NCBI RefSeq assembly: GCF_047123305.1
Contig: NZ_CP138918.1
Coordinates: 1,612,001 to 1,676,000 of the forward strand
Reading direction: 5' to 3'
DNA from: Thalassobius sp047123305
Lineage (GTDB): Bacteria > Pseudomonadota > Alphaproteobacteria > Rhodobacterales > Rhodobacteraceae
Length of the DNA: 64,000 nucleotides
The position numbers and the translations under genes were made by a program. Below the pieces are notes generated by a model that was not told the origin of the DNA, ran no database searches, and saw only the letters and a program-made list of their open reading frames with translations. Within the stretch, counting starts at the first letter, position 1, and each line of letters begins with the position of its first letter. Below are positions 7,613 through 15,752 of the stretch, piece after piece.

Positions 7613-9076
7613 ATGACAACCAAAGTGATCAAAGGCGGCATTGTTTGCACCGCCGACCGCACCTGGAAGGCCGATGTGCTGATCGAGGGCGAGGTGATCA
7701 AACAGATCGGTGAAGATCTGAAGGGTGACGAATATATCGACGCTGAAGGCGCCTATGTGATCCCCGGTGGGATTGACCCACACACCCATCTTGAGATGCC
7801 TTTCATGGGCACCACCGCAGCCGAGACTTTTGAAAGCGGCACTTGGGCGGCGGCCACGGGCGGCACCACCATGCTGGTCGATTTCTGCCTGCCGGGGGAA
7901 GACGGGTCGATTAAGAACGCGATCAACGAATGGCACCGCAAATCGGCGCCGCAGATCTGTTCGGACATCGGTTATCACATGGCGATCACCGGCTGGAACG
8001 AGACCATCTTTGACGAGATGAAAGACGCCGTCGACATGGGGGTGAACTCGTTCAAACATTTCATGGCCTATAAAGGCGCCTTGATGATCGAGGACGACGA
8101 AATGTATGCCTCGTTCAAACGCTGTAAAGAGCTGGGGGCGCTGCCGATGGTGCATGCGGAGAACGGCGATCTGGTGGCGGATCTGCAGCAGGAGATGTTG
8201 GCCAAGGGCATCACTGGCCCCGAAGGCCACGCCTATTCCCGCCCACCTGAGTTTGAAGGGGAGGCCGCCAACCGGGCAATCACCATTGCCGATGCCGCAG
8301 GTGTGCCGCTCTATATTGTGCATGTCTCCTGTGAGCAGGCGCATGAGGCGATCCGACGTGCGCGCCAGAAGGGTATGCGGGTTTATGGCGAGCCGCTGAT
8401 CCAGTTCTTGACGCTGGATGAAAGCGAGTATTACAAAGGCGACTGGATGCATTCGGCGCGTCGCGTGATGTCGCCGCCATTCCGCTCCAAGGACCATCAG
8501 GACAGCCTCTGGGCCGGTTTGCAATCGGGCAGCCTGCAGGTGGTGGCCACCGACCACGCGGCCTTTACCAGCGATCAGAAACTGATGGGCAAAGACAATT
8601 TCTGCCTGATCCCCAACGGCTCCAACGGGCTGGAGGAACGTCTGGCGGTGCTTTGGACCGAAGGGGTGGAAACCGGTCGTCTGACACCAAATGAATTTGT
8701 CGCGGCCACTTCGACCAATGTGGCGAAGATCCTCAACATCTACCCCAAGAAGGGTGCGATTGTGGAAGGGGCGGATGCTGACATCGTGGTCTGGGACCCG
8801 AAAATTTCGAAGACCATTTCGGCATCGAACCATCATTCTGTGTTGGATTACAACGTCTTTGAGGATTTCCAGGTCAAGGCACAGGCGCGCTACACACTCA
8901 GCCGTGGCGAGGTCATCTGGGCCTGGGGGCAGAACAGCCAGCCGCAGCCGGGCCGGGGCCGTTTTGTGCCGCGTCCAGCCTTCAACTCGGCCTCCGTCGC
9001 CCTGTCCAAGTGGAAGGAACTGACCGCGCCGAAGCAGATCAACCGTGATCCGCTGAATATTCCGGCAGGGATCTGA
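7613..9076 (+). CDS. hydA: Dihydropyrimidinase (D-hydantoinase family)
   Basis: This 487-residue cyclic amidohydrolase hydrolyses 5,6-dihydrouracil to N-carbamoyl-beta-alanine. The binuclear metal site is visible: DPHTHLE (HxH), FKHFMAYKG (the Lys that becomes carboxylated), MVHAENGD, IVHVSCEQA and ATDHAAF. Length and motif order are normal for the family. With preTA and the M20 hydrolase it completes the three-step reductive pathway. The start ATG is preceded by GGGAGAAG. Confidence 0.93.
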   Translation: MTTKVIKGGIVCTADRTWKADVLIEGEVIKQIGEDLKGDEYIDAEGAYVIPGGIDPHTHLEMPFMGTTAAETFESGTWAAATGGTTMLVDFCLPGEDGSIKNAINEWHRKSAPQICSDIGYHMAITGWNETIFDEMKDAVDMGVNSFKHFMAYKGALMIEDDEMYASFKRCKELGALPMVHAENGDLVADLQQEMLAKGITGPEGHAYSRPPEFEGEAANRAITIADAAGVPLYIVHVSCEQAHEAIRRARQKGMRVYGEPLIQFLTLDESEYYKGDWMHSARRVMSPPFRSKDHQDSLWAGLQSGSLQVVATDHAAFTSDQKLMGKDNFCLIPNGSNGLEERLAVLWTEGVETGRLTPNEFVAATSTNVAKILNIYPKKGAIVEGADADIVVWDPKISKTISASNHHSVLDYNVFEDFQVKAQARYTLSRGEVIWAWGQNSQPQPGRGRFVPRPAFNSASVALSKWKELTAPKQINRDPLNIPAGI

Positions 9077-9085
9077 TTTTGGCAG

Positions 9086-9108
9086 CGCCCCGAACCATGT
9101 TCGGGGCG
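9086..9108 (+). terminator. Hairpin terminator after hydA
   Basis: GCCCCGAAC and GTTCGGGGC form a perfect 9-bp stem with a CAT loop; the following bases are GTTTGTCG, so the T-run is weak. Partial read-through into the ABC genes is possible. Confidence 0.6.
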
Positions 9109-9172
9109 TTTGTCGTTGACATAAAAGAACAAAATGCTGCGACTTCTCACGCAGTAACGGAGACACAGGGAC

Positions 9173-9955
9173 GTGACCAATACCACTGTCATCAGCGCGA
9201 ATAATCTGTCGCTGACCTTTCAGACCAACGACGGGCCCGTACATGCCTTGAAGGACGTCGATCTGGACATTCACAAAGGGGATTTTGTCAGCTTTATCGG
9301 GCCTTCGGGCTGCGGCAAGACAACTTTCCTGCGCTGTATGGCCGATCTGGAACACCCCACCGCGGGCAGCATCACCGTCAATGGTGTCAGCGCCGAGGAG
9401 GCCCGTAAAGCACGGGCCTATGGTTATGTGTTCCAGCACGCCGGGCTTTACCCGTGGCGCACGATTGGGGGCAACATCAGCCTGCCATTGGAGATCATGG
9501 GATACTCCAAACCCGAGCAACAGGAACGCATTGGCCGTGTGTTGGAACTGGTGGAACTGGAAGGTTTTGAGAAGAAATTCCCTTGGCAGCTTTCAGGCGG
9601 CATGCAGCAACGGGCGTCAATTGCGCGGGCTTTGGCCTTTGATGCGGACATTCTATTGATGGATGAGCCCTTTGGTGCGTTGGACGAAATCGTGCGCGAT
9701 CACCTGAATGAACAGCTGCTGAAGCTCTGGGCGCGCACCAACAAAACCATCGGCTTTGTGACCCATTCGATTCCCGAGGCGGTGTATCTCTCGACCAAGA
9801 TCGTGGTGATGAGCCCGCGGCCGGGACGGATCACCGACGTGATCGAAAGCACCCTGCCGAAAGAGCGCCCGTTGGATATTCGCGATTCCCCCGAGTTTCT
9901 GGAGATCGCGCACCGTGTGCGCGACGGGCTGCGCGCGGGGCATGCCTATGACTGA
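9173..9955 (+). CDS. ABC transporter ATP-binding protein (NMT1/SsuB/TauB type)
   Basis: This 260-residue ATPase has Walker A GPSGCGKTT, a Q-loop (YVFQHAG), signature LSGGMQQR and Walker B ILLMDEPFGALDE. It belongs to the nitrate/sulfonate/NMT1 importer class. It starts with GTG (AGGG upstream) and heads a four-gene importer with two permeases and an NMT1-like binding protein. Position after hydA suggests uptake of pyrimidines or a related ring compound; this is inference only. Confidence 0.88.
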   Translation: MTNTTVISANNLSLTFQTNDGPVHALKDVDLDIHKGDFVSFIGPSGCGKTTFLRCMADLEHPTAGSITVNGVSAEEARKARAYGYVFQHAGLYPWRTIGGNISLPLEIMGYSKPEQQERIGRVLELVELEGFEKKFPWQLSGGMQQRASIARALAFDADILLMDEPFGALDEIVRDHLNEQLLKLWARTNKTIGFVTHSIPEAVYLSTKIVVMSPRPGRITDVIESTLPKERPLDIRDSPEFLEIAHRVRDGLRAGHAYD

Positions 9956-10100
9956 TTCGAAGAATCTGACGCGACGCGGCGCAGCAGGGCGTCCCCCACT
10001 GCACCATCGCCCCGCCTTCGGGTTAAGGGGACGGGCCCTTTCAACGATCACGGTCATCGGCTCTCCAGCCTGTACCGTGGTGGCAGAAAACCACAAATTC

Positions 10101-10179
10101 CTTTCAATGATCTTAAAATACTCAAAAAACTACGCGTGCCTCATGCGGCGTCAGATGAGTATTTGCGGATCATTGAAAG
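10101..10179. repeat. Repeat B pair in inverted orientation
   Basis: Two 24-nt arms, 10101-10124 and 10156-10179, are inverted copies (21 of 24 match) separated by 31 nt. The right arm matches 22 of 24 bases of repeat B at 5319-5342. The pair fills a 240-nt gap between the ATPase and the first permease of one transporter operon and could fold into a long stem. Confidence 0.6.
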
Positions 10180-10195
10180 AGCAGGGGGGCATGGC

Positions 10196-11071
10196 ATGAG
10201 ATCCCTCATTCCGATCCTAACTGTGGTCGCGGCAATTTTTGTGATCTGGTATGCCGCTGCCGTGGCCTTGAACACGCCCTGGGCCAAGGATCAGGCCAAG
10301 CGCAACAATGTTGAACTGAGTTTCACCGCGCTTGTCGCTGACACCTGGAGCCAAAAGAAACCCAAGCTGCCGGCGCCGCATCAGGTGGTCGCTGAGATCT
10401 GGAAAACCACTGGGGAGATGGTTGCCAAAGGGCGGGCTTTCTCGAAGCGGTCGCTGATCTATCACAGCTGGATCACCCTCTCAGCCACCATGTTGGGATT
10501 TGTGATGGGCACCAGCTTTGGCATCCTTCTGGCCATTGGGATTGTCTACAATCGGGTCATGGATATGAGTGTGATGCCCTGGGTGATTGCCAGTCAGACG
10601 ATCCCCATTCTGGCGATTGCGCCGATGATTATCGTGGTTTTGAACGCGGTGGGCATCTCGGGCCTGCTGCCGAAGGCGATGATTTCGATGTATCTGTCGT
10701 TTTTCCCCGTGGTTGTCGGCATGGTGAAAGGCCTGCGCAGCCCTGATGGCATGCAGCTGGATCAGATGCGGACTTGGAATGCCACCTCGGGGCAAGAGTT
10801 TTGGCGTCTGCGTCTGCCGTCTTCGATGCCGTTCCTCTTTGCCTCTTTGAAAGTGGCGATGGCGGCCTCGCTGGTGGGGGCCATTGTGGGCGAATTGCCG
10901 ACGGGGGCTGTGGCTGGATTGGGCGCACGTCTGCTGGCGGGCAGCTATTACGGCCAGACCATTCAGATCTGGAGTGCGCTGATTATGGCGGCGGCTTTGG
11001 CAGCGCTGTTGGTGGCGTTGATCGGGATGATCCAGAAGATCACCCTTAGAAAGATGGGGATGGCACAATGA
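10196..11071 (+). CDS. ABC transporter permease 1
   Basis: This 291-residue membrane protein has an N-terminal transmembrane helix, a polar stretch near residues 25-80, then the binding-protein-dependent permease domain with the EAA-like loop around FWRLRLPSSMPFLFASLK. ATG 10196 was chosen over an upstream in-frame start because it follows a G-rich Shine-Dalgarno and because the region before it is repeat B. It overlaps the next permease by 4 nt. Confidence 0.85.
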   Translation: MRSLIPILTVVAAIFVIWYAAAVALNTPWAKDQAKRNNVELSFTALVADTWSQKKPKLPAPHQVVAEIWKTTGEMVAKGRAFSKRSLIYHSWITLSATMLGFVMGTSFGILLAIGIVYNRVMDMSVMPWVIASQTIPILAIAPMIIVVLNAVGISGLLPKAMISMYLSFFPVVVGMVKGLRSPDGMQLDQMRTWNATSGQEFWRLRLPSSMPFLFASLKVAMAASLVGAIVGELPTGAVAGLGARLLAGSYYGQTIQIWSALIMAAALAALLVALIGMIQKITLRKMGMAQ

Positions 11072-11907
11072 TGTGGATTGTCTTTGGACTGGTCAGCTGG
11101 CTGGTCGGCTGGCGCGCCAATGTTTGGTTGTCGCAGCTGCCCAAGTCGCGGGTCACCGCCTTGGCGGTGCCGGTGATTTTCGGCGTCACGCTGATTTTGA
11201 TCTGGGAAGCGGTGGTCCGTGGCTTTGAAGTGTCACCGGTGCTGTTGCCAGCGCCTTCGGTCATTGCAGTGACTTTTGCGCAATCCACCCACATTCTGTG
11301 GCAGGACTTTGTGCAGACCGTGATCAAAGGGGCGCTGTCGGGCTATGTGCTGGGCTGTGGTTCGGCCTTCCTGATTGCAGTGGTGATTGACCGCTTCCCC
11401 TTCCTGCAGCGTGGCCTCTTGCCGGTGGGCAATTTCGTGGCCGCTTTGCCGATTGTAGGCATGGCGCCGATTCTGGTGATGTGGTTCGGCTTTGACTGGC
11501 AGTCCAAGGCGGCGGTTGTGGTGGTCATGGTGTTCTTCCCGATGTTGGTGAACACGGTCGAGGGGCTGCAGGCCACCGACAAGATGCAACGCGATCTGAT
11601 GCGGACCTACGCGTCGAGCTATTGGCAGACTCTGTTGAAGCTCAGGTTGCCTGCCGCGATGCCATTCATCTTCAACGGGTTAAAAATCACTACCACCCTG
11701 GCGCTGATTGGTGCCATCGTGGCGGAGTTCTTCGGATCTCCCATCAAAGGCATGGGGTTCCGTATTTCGACCAGCGTCGGGCAACTGGCGTTGGATCTGG
11801 TCTGGGCTGAAATCGTGGTTGCCGCGATTGTGGGCTCGGCCTTCTACGGCGGGGTCGCCTTACTGGAGAAGGCGCTGACCTTCTGGCACCCGTCGCAACG
11901 TGGCTAA
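11068..11907 (+). CDS. ABC transporter permease 2
   Basis: This 279-residue integral membrane protein belongs to the same permease family as its upstream partner. The cytoplasmic coupling loop is seen near YWQTLLKLRLPAAMPFIFNGLK. Its start codon overlaps the stop of permease 1 (ATGA), indicating translational coupling. The pair would form the membrane channel of a heterodimeric importer. Confidence 0.87.
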   Translation: MMWIVFGLVSWLVGWRANVWLSQLPKSRVTALAVPVIFGVTLILIWEAVVRGFEVSPVLLPAPSVIAVTFAQSTHILWQDFVQTVIKGALSGYVLGCGSAFLIAVVIDRFPFLQRGLLPVGNFVAALPIVGMAPILVMWFGFDWQSKAAVVVVMVFFPMLVNTVEGLQATDKMQRDLMRTYASSYWQTLLKLRLPAAMPFIFNGLKITTTLALIGAIVAEFFGSPIKGMGFRISTSVGQLALDLVWAEIVVAAIVGSAFYGGVALLEKALTFWHPSQRG

Positions 11908-11961
11908 ATCAATTAAACCAAAGCCATAACCAACTAGGGAAAACAACAAGGAGTGTATGAC

Positions 11962-12951
11962 ATGAAAACGATGATCAAGTCCCTCGGGGTTGCAGCCATG
12001 GGTGTCTGGGCCGGAATGGCGCAGGCTGCGGATGATGTGACGCTGCAGCTGAAGTGGGTGACACAAGCGCAGTTCGCGGGCTACTACGTGGCGCTGGACA
12101 AGGGGTTCTACGCCGAAGAAGACCTGAACGTGACCATCAAACCCGGTGGCCCGGACATTGCGCCTGCTCAGGTGATCGCCGGTGGTGGTGCTGACGTGGT
12201 GCTGGACTGGATGCCGTCGGCACTGGCCAGCCGTGAGAAAGGTCTGGGTCTGGTCAACATCGCCCAGCCGTTCAAATCCTCGGGCATGATGCTGACCTGC
12301 CGCAAGGATGCAGGCGTTTCCGGGCCGGAAGATTTCGCCGGTAAAACGCTGGGTGTCTGGTTCTTTGGCAATGAATACCCCTTCCTCAGCTGGATGAGCA
12401 AACTGGGTCTCAGCACCGATGGCGGGGACGCTGGCGTGACCGTGTTGAAACAGGGTTTCAACGTGGATCCGATCCTGCAAGGGCAGGCAGCCTGTGTGTC
12501 GACCATGACCTATAACGAATACTGGCAGATCATTGATGCGGGCCTCAGCCCGGACGATCTGGTGGTTTTCAAGTATGAGGATCAGGGCGTCGCGACGCTG
12601 GAAGATGGCATGTATGTCATGGAAGAGAACCTGAAAGATCCGGCCTTTGAAGATAAAATGGTGCGCTTTGTGCGGGCCTCGATGAAGGGCTGGAAATGGG
12701 CCGAGGAGAACGCGGAAGAGGCGGCGATGATCGTTCTGGACAACGATGCTTCGGGTGCACAGACCGAAGAGCATCAGATCCGCATGATGGGCGAGATTGC
12801 CAAACTGACAGCCGGCAGCAACGGCGCGCTGGATCCGGCCGACTTCGACCGCACCGTTTCGTCGCTGATGTCGGGTGGTTCTGACCCTGTCATCACCAAG
12901 AAGCCTGAAGGCGCCTGGACCCATGCCATCACCGATAAGGCGCTGAACTAA
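11962..12951 (+). CDS. NMT1/THI5-family periplasmic substrate-binding protein
   Basis: This 329-residue protein has a signal peptide (MKTMIKSLGVAAMGVWAGMAQA, cleavage near residue 22) and the NMT1 pattern LKWVTQAQFAGYYVALDKGFY. ATG 11962 fits AAGGAG 8 nt upstream better than the in-frame GTG at 11953. NMT1-family proteins bind pyrimidine-type rings (thiamine precursors) among other ligands. Because it sits in the preTA-hydA cluster, uracil, thymine or a modified pyrimidine is a reasonable guess. The gene is last in the importer operon. Confidence 0.87.
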   Translation: MKTMIKSLGVAAMGVWAGMAQAADDVTLQLKWVTQAQFAGYYVALDKGFYAEEDLNVTIKPGGPDIAPAQVIAGGGADVVLDWMPSALASREKGLGLVNIAQPFKSSGMMLTCRKDAGVSGPEDFAGKTLGVWFFGNEYPFLSWMSKLGLSTDGGDAGVTVLKQGFNVDPILQGQAACVSTMTYNEYWQIIDAGLSPDDLVVFKYEDQGVATLEDGMYVMEENLKDPAFEDKMVRFVRASMKGWKWAEENAEEAAMIVLDNDASGAQTEEHQIRMMGEIAKLTAGSNGALDPADFDRTVSSLMSGGSDPVITKKPEGAWTHAITDKALN

Positions 12952-13030
12952 GCCTCATTGGGCGGTCATCCGCGTAGGGAATCTCCCTTGGTGATTCTTT
13001 AGATTTGGTGGCCAACAAGATGGGAAAAAT

Positions 13031-13070
13031 AGAGTCGCCTCGCAGGGGAAACCTGCGGGGCGGCTCTTTT
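13031..13070 (+). terminator. Terminator after the importer operon
   Basis: AGAGTCGCCTCGCAGG and CCTGCGGGGCGGCTCT pair with two mismatches around GGGAAA-like loop bases and are followed by TTTCTTTGG. This is the strongest terminator in the left part of the window and closes the ABC operon. Confidence 0.8.
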
Positions 13071-13173
13071 CTTTGGAAAATCAGCAGGAAAAGAATGTTC
13101 CAAAAATCTGCGCAAAATCTTGCATTTTCTTTCTTTTTGCAACAAAACTGACCGCAGGGTTGGTTTTGATTTA

Positions 13174-13188
13174 ATTGACATCGTCAAT
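13174..13188. promoter_or_regulatory. Operator-like palindrome upstream of the GST gene
   Basis: ATTGAC-atc-GTCAAT is a perfect 6-3-6 palindrome lying 73 nt before the GST start, in an AT-richer stretch. The 310-nt gap 12952-13261 otherwise holds only the terminator. The binding protein is unknown. Confidence 0.4.
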
Positions 13189-13261
13189 AAATCTTTGGCA
13201 GGGTGTTGCCAGATGTACCGACATATAGTTAACATGTGCATTATCTGTCGGGGAGGGCGGT

Positions 13262-13939
13262 ATGCAGCACACAGAAGTCACAACGGAACAGGCGCCGAAG
13301 TTCTACGGCTACTTCCGTTCGTCGTCCTCTTACCGCTGCCGCATCGCTTTCAATCTGAAAGGGGTGCAATACGACTTCACCCCTGTGCACCTGAAAAACG
13401 GCGCTCAGAAAGAGGCGGCGTTTGCCACGCTAAACCCGCAGGAACTGCTGCCGGTGCTGGTGACGCCAACAGGCGCCGTTTTGCGGCAGTCGCTGGCCAT
13501 TTTGGAATGGCTGGAAGAAACACACCCCGAGGTGCCGCTGCTGCCTGTGGAGAGGGAGCAACGCGCGTTGGTGCGGGGATTTGCCCAGGCGATCGCTTGT
13601 GAGATTCATCCGTTGCAAAATCTGCGGGTGCTGCAGCATCTGCGTGGGCCGCTGGGCTGCGATGATACGCAGGTGACACAGTGGCTGCACCGCTGGATCG
13701 GCGACGGTTTGGCCGCCTGTGAGGCCCTGCTGAATGAGGCGGGCACGGACACACGGTTCTGCTTTGGGGACACCCCGGGGCTGGCCGATATCTGTCTGGT
13801 GCCGCAAGTGTTTTCCGCCGAACGGTTCGGCGTGGATATTACCGGGTTGCACCGGGTGCGTGAGGTCTGCAACTCTTGCAATGACCTAGAGGCCTTTGCC
13901 GCCGCACATCCGGCGCAGCAACCTGATTACGAGCCCTGA
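13262..13939 (+). CDS. maiA: Maleylacetoacetate isomerase-like (zeta-class) glutathione S-transferase
   Basis: This 225-residue protein has an N-terminal thioredoxin-like GST domain with the zeta-class active-site stretch YFRSSSSYRCRIAFNLKG, the cis-Pro/QSLAILEWLEE glutathione-binding segment, and a helical C-terminal half. Maleylacetoacetate isomerase acts in tyrosine or gentisate degradation, but no other gene of those pathways is nearby, so the substrate is uncertain. GGGGAGGG precedes the start. The TRAP genes follow after 90 nt and may be co-regulated. Confidence 0.75.
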   Translation: MQHTEVTTEQAPKFYGYFRSSSSYRCRIAFNLKGVQYDFTPVHLKNGAQKEAAFATLNPQELLPVLVTPTGAVLRQSLAILEWLEETHPEVPLLPVEREQRALVRGFAQAIACEIHPLQNLRVLQHLRGPLGCDDTQVTQWLHRWIGDGLAACEALLNEAGTDTRFCFGDTPGLADICLVPQVFSAERFGVDITGLHRVREVCNSCNDLEAFAAAHPAQQPDYEP

Positions 13940-13986
13940 ACGGGCTTCTTTCACCCGCCCGGGGAGGGGCGTGTGGGACCATCATC

Positions 13987-14000
13987 CCCGCAATTGCGGG
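13987..14000. other. 14-nt perfect palindrome upstream of the TRAP genes
   Basis: CCCGCAATTGCGGG is a perfect palindrome 30 nt before the binding-protein start. It could be a regulator site or a short hairpin. Confidence 0.35.
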
Positions 14001-14029
14001 ACTAGACCTAGGTTCATGGGAGGAAAGAC

Positions 14030-15064
14030 ATGACCATTCTGAAGAACGCTCTGCGTGGTGTTGCTACGGCGGCTGTGCTGATGGGAACAACCGTGACTGC
14101 ATTTGCAGCCGATGTGACCTTGAACCTGCACCAGTTCCTGCCAGCGCAGGCAAACGTCCCCAAGCACATTCTGGACGTCTGGGCCGACAAGGTTGAGGCC
14201 GAATCCGAAGGCCGCATCAAGATCGCCCGCTACCCCGCCATGCAGCTGGGCGGCACCCCGCCCGAGTTGATCGGTCAGGTGCAGGACGGCATCGCTGACA
14301 TCGTTTGGACCGTTCCGGGCTACAGCCCCGGCCGTTTCCCGCAGGGTGAAGTGTTTGAACTGCCCTTCATGATGACTGATGCCGAAGCCACCAGCCGCGC
14401 TTACTGGGACTATGCCGAAGCCAACATGCTGGACAAGGAATACGCCCCGTTCAAAGTGATTGCGGTTTGGGTGCATGGCCCTGGCCTGATCCACTCGAAA
14501 GAGCCGATCACCTCGGTGTCGGATCTGAACGGTGTGAAATTGCGTGCGCCGACCCGCGTGACCAACAAGATGTTCTCGTCGCTGGGCGCCACCCCTGTTG
14601 GCATGCCGGTGCCGGCCGTGCCTGAGGCGCTGTCGAAAGGTGTGATCGACGCCACTGTTATCCCGTGGGAAGTGACCGGTGCGCTGAAGGTGCCGGAACT
14701 GGTGGAAAACCACACTTCGTTCGGCGACAGCTCGCTCTACACCACCACCTTCATCTTCGCGATGAACAAAGAGAAGTACATGGCCCTGCCGGATGATCTG
14801 AAGGCCGTGATCGATTCAAACTCGGGTGCGGATGTTTCTGCATGGGCCGGTAAGACCATGCAGGACTATGACGCCCCGGGCCTGAAGTTCGCCACCGACC
14901 GTGGCAACAACATCATCGAACTGGGGGAAGATCAGGTTGCCGAATGGAAAGCCGCTGCCGCCAACGAAGAGGCCGATTGGGTCGAAGAAATGAACGGCAA
15001 AGGTTTTGACGGTCAGGCCCTGCTGGATCAGGCCAAAGCGCTGATCGCCAAACACTCCATGTAA
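14030..15064 (+). CDS. TRAP transporter substrate-binding protein (DctP family)
   Basis: This 344-residue periplasmic protein has a signal peptide ending TVTAFA near residue 25 and a DctP fold. The conserved stretch around LRAPTRVTNKMFSSLGATPVGMPVPAVPEALSKGVID contains the Arg that usually contacts the carboxylate of the ligand. It starts a dctP-Q-M set. The ligand is likely a small organic acid, not identifiable from sequence. GGAGGAAAG precedes the ATG. Confidence 0.9.
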   Translation: MTILKNALRGVATAAVLMGTTVTAFAADVTLNLHQFLPAQANVPKHILDVWADKVEAESEGRIKIARYPAMQLGGTPPELIGQVQDGIADIVWTVPGYSPGRFPQGEVFELPFMMTDAEATSRAYWDYAEANMLDKEYAPFKVIAVWVHGPGLIHSKEPITSVSDLNGVKLRAPTRVTNKMFSSLGATPVGMPVPAVPEALSKGVIDATVIPWEVTGALKVPELVENHTSFGDSSLYTTTFIFAMNKEKYMALPDDLKAVIDSNSGADVSAWAGKTMQDYDAPGLKFATDRGNNIIELGEDQVAEWKAAAANEEADWVEEMNGKGFDGQALLDQAKALIAKHSM

Positions 15065-15090
15065 GACCCTTTAGGGTTTTGAGGAACGCG

Positions 15091-15114
15091 GGCCACGGCG
15101 GCAACGCCGTGGCC
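15091..15114 (+). terminator. Attenuating hairpin between dctP and dctQ
   Basis: GGCCACGGCG and CGCCGTGGCC form a perfect 10-bp stem with a GCAA tetraloop followed by TTTCC. Such a hairpin after the binding-protein gene would reduce expression of the two membrane subunits or stabilise the dctP message. Confidence 0.65.
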
Positions 15115-15170
15115 TTTCCACTCTCAGCGGGGACGCTGGAATTCTCCCGAGCGGGAGAGAAGGGGATAGA

Positions 15171-15752
15171 ATGCATCGTTTCATGATGGGACTTGCGCGC
15201 GCGATGGCGATGGTTGGCGGGGTGGTGCTGACCGCGCTGATCCTGATCACCTGCGTGTCGGTATTGGGGCGGACGCTTAACACGATGTTGCACAGCGGGC
15301 TGTCAGAGGCCCTGCTTGGCGGGTTTGCCAAGACATTGCTGGATACGGGCATTGGTCCGATCCTGGGCGATTTTGAACTGGTCGAGGCGGGCATCGCCTT
15401 TACGATCTTTGCCTTCCTGCCGCTGTGCCAGATTACCGGTGGCCATGCCTCGGTTGATATCTTCACGTCGCGGTTTCCGCTGCGTGTGAACCGGTTCATC
15501 ACGCTGGTTGGCGAGGTGCTGTTTGCGCTGGTGCTCGCCCTGATCGCCTGGCGTCTGAATGCAGGGATGCAGTCCAAGATGCTCTATGGCGAAACCACCT
15601 TTCTGCTGCAATTCCCGATCTGGTGGGCCTATGCCGCCAGTTTCGCCTCGGCCTGCGTGGCCGCCTTTGTTTCTGCCTATGTCGCCATGATGCGTCTGGG
15701 CGAGTTTGTCACCAACCGTGAGCTCATCGTGCAAGAAGGGGCAGAGCATTGA
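15171..15752 (+). CDS. TRAP transporter small permease (DctQ family)
   Basis: This 193-residue protein has four hydrophobic segments, as expected for the small TRAP subunit, with the typical FTIFAFLPLCQITGGHASVDIF stretch in its middle (near residues 75-97). The ATG follows AAGGGGATAG. Its stop overlaps the start of the large subunit. Confidence 0.88.
   Translation: MHRFMMGLARAMAMVGGVVLTALILITCVSVLGRTLNTMLHSGLSEALLGGFAKTLLDTGIGPILGDFELVEAGIAFTIFAFLPLCQITGGHASVDIFTSRFPLRVNRFITLVGEVLFALVLALIAWRLNAGMQSKMLYGETTFLLQFPIWWAYAASFASACVAAFVSAYVAMMRLGEFVTNRELIVQEGAEH

Noticed and set aside
7097..9520. Long minus-strand open frame opposite the M20 hydrolase and hydA
   Set aside because: It spans two well-supported plus-strand genes and their gap and matches no family; a shadow frame.
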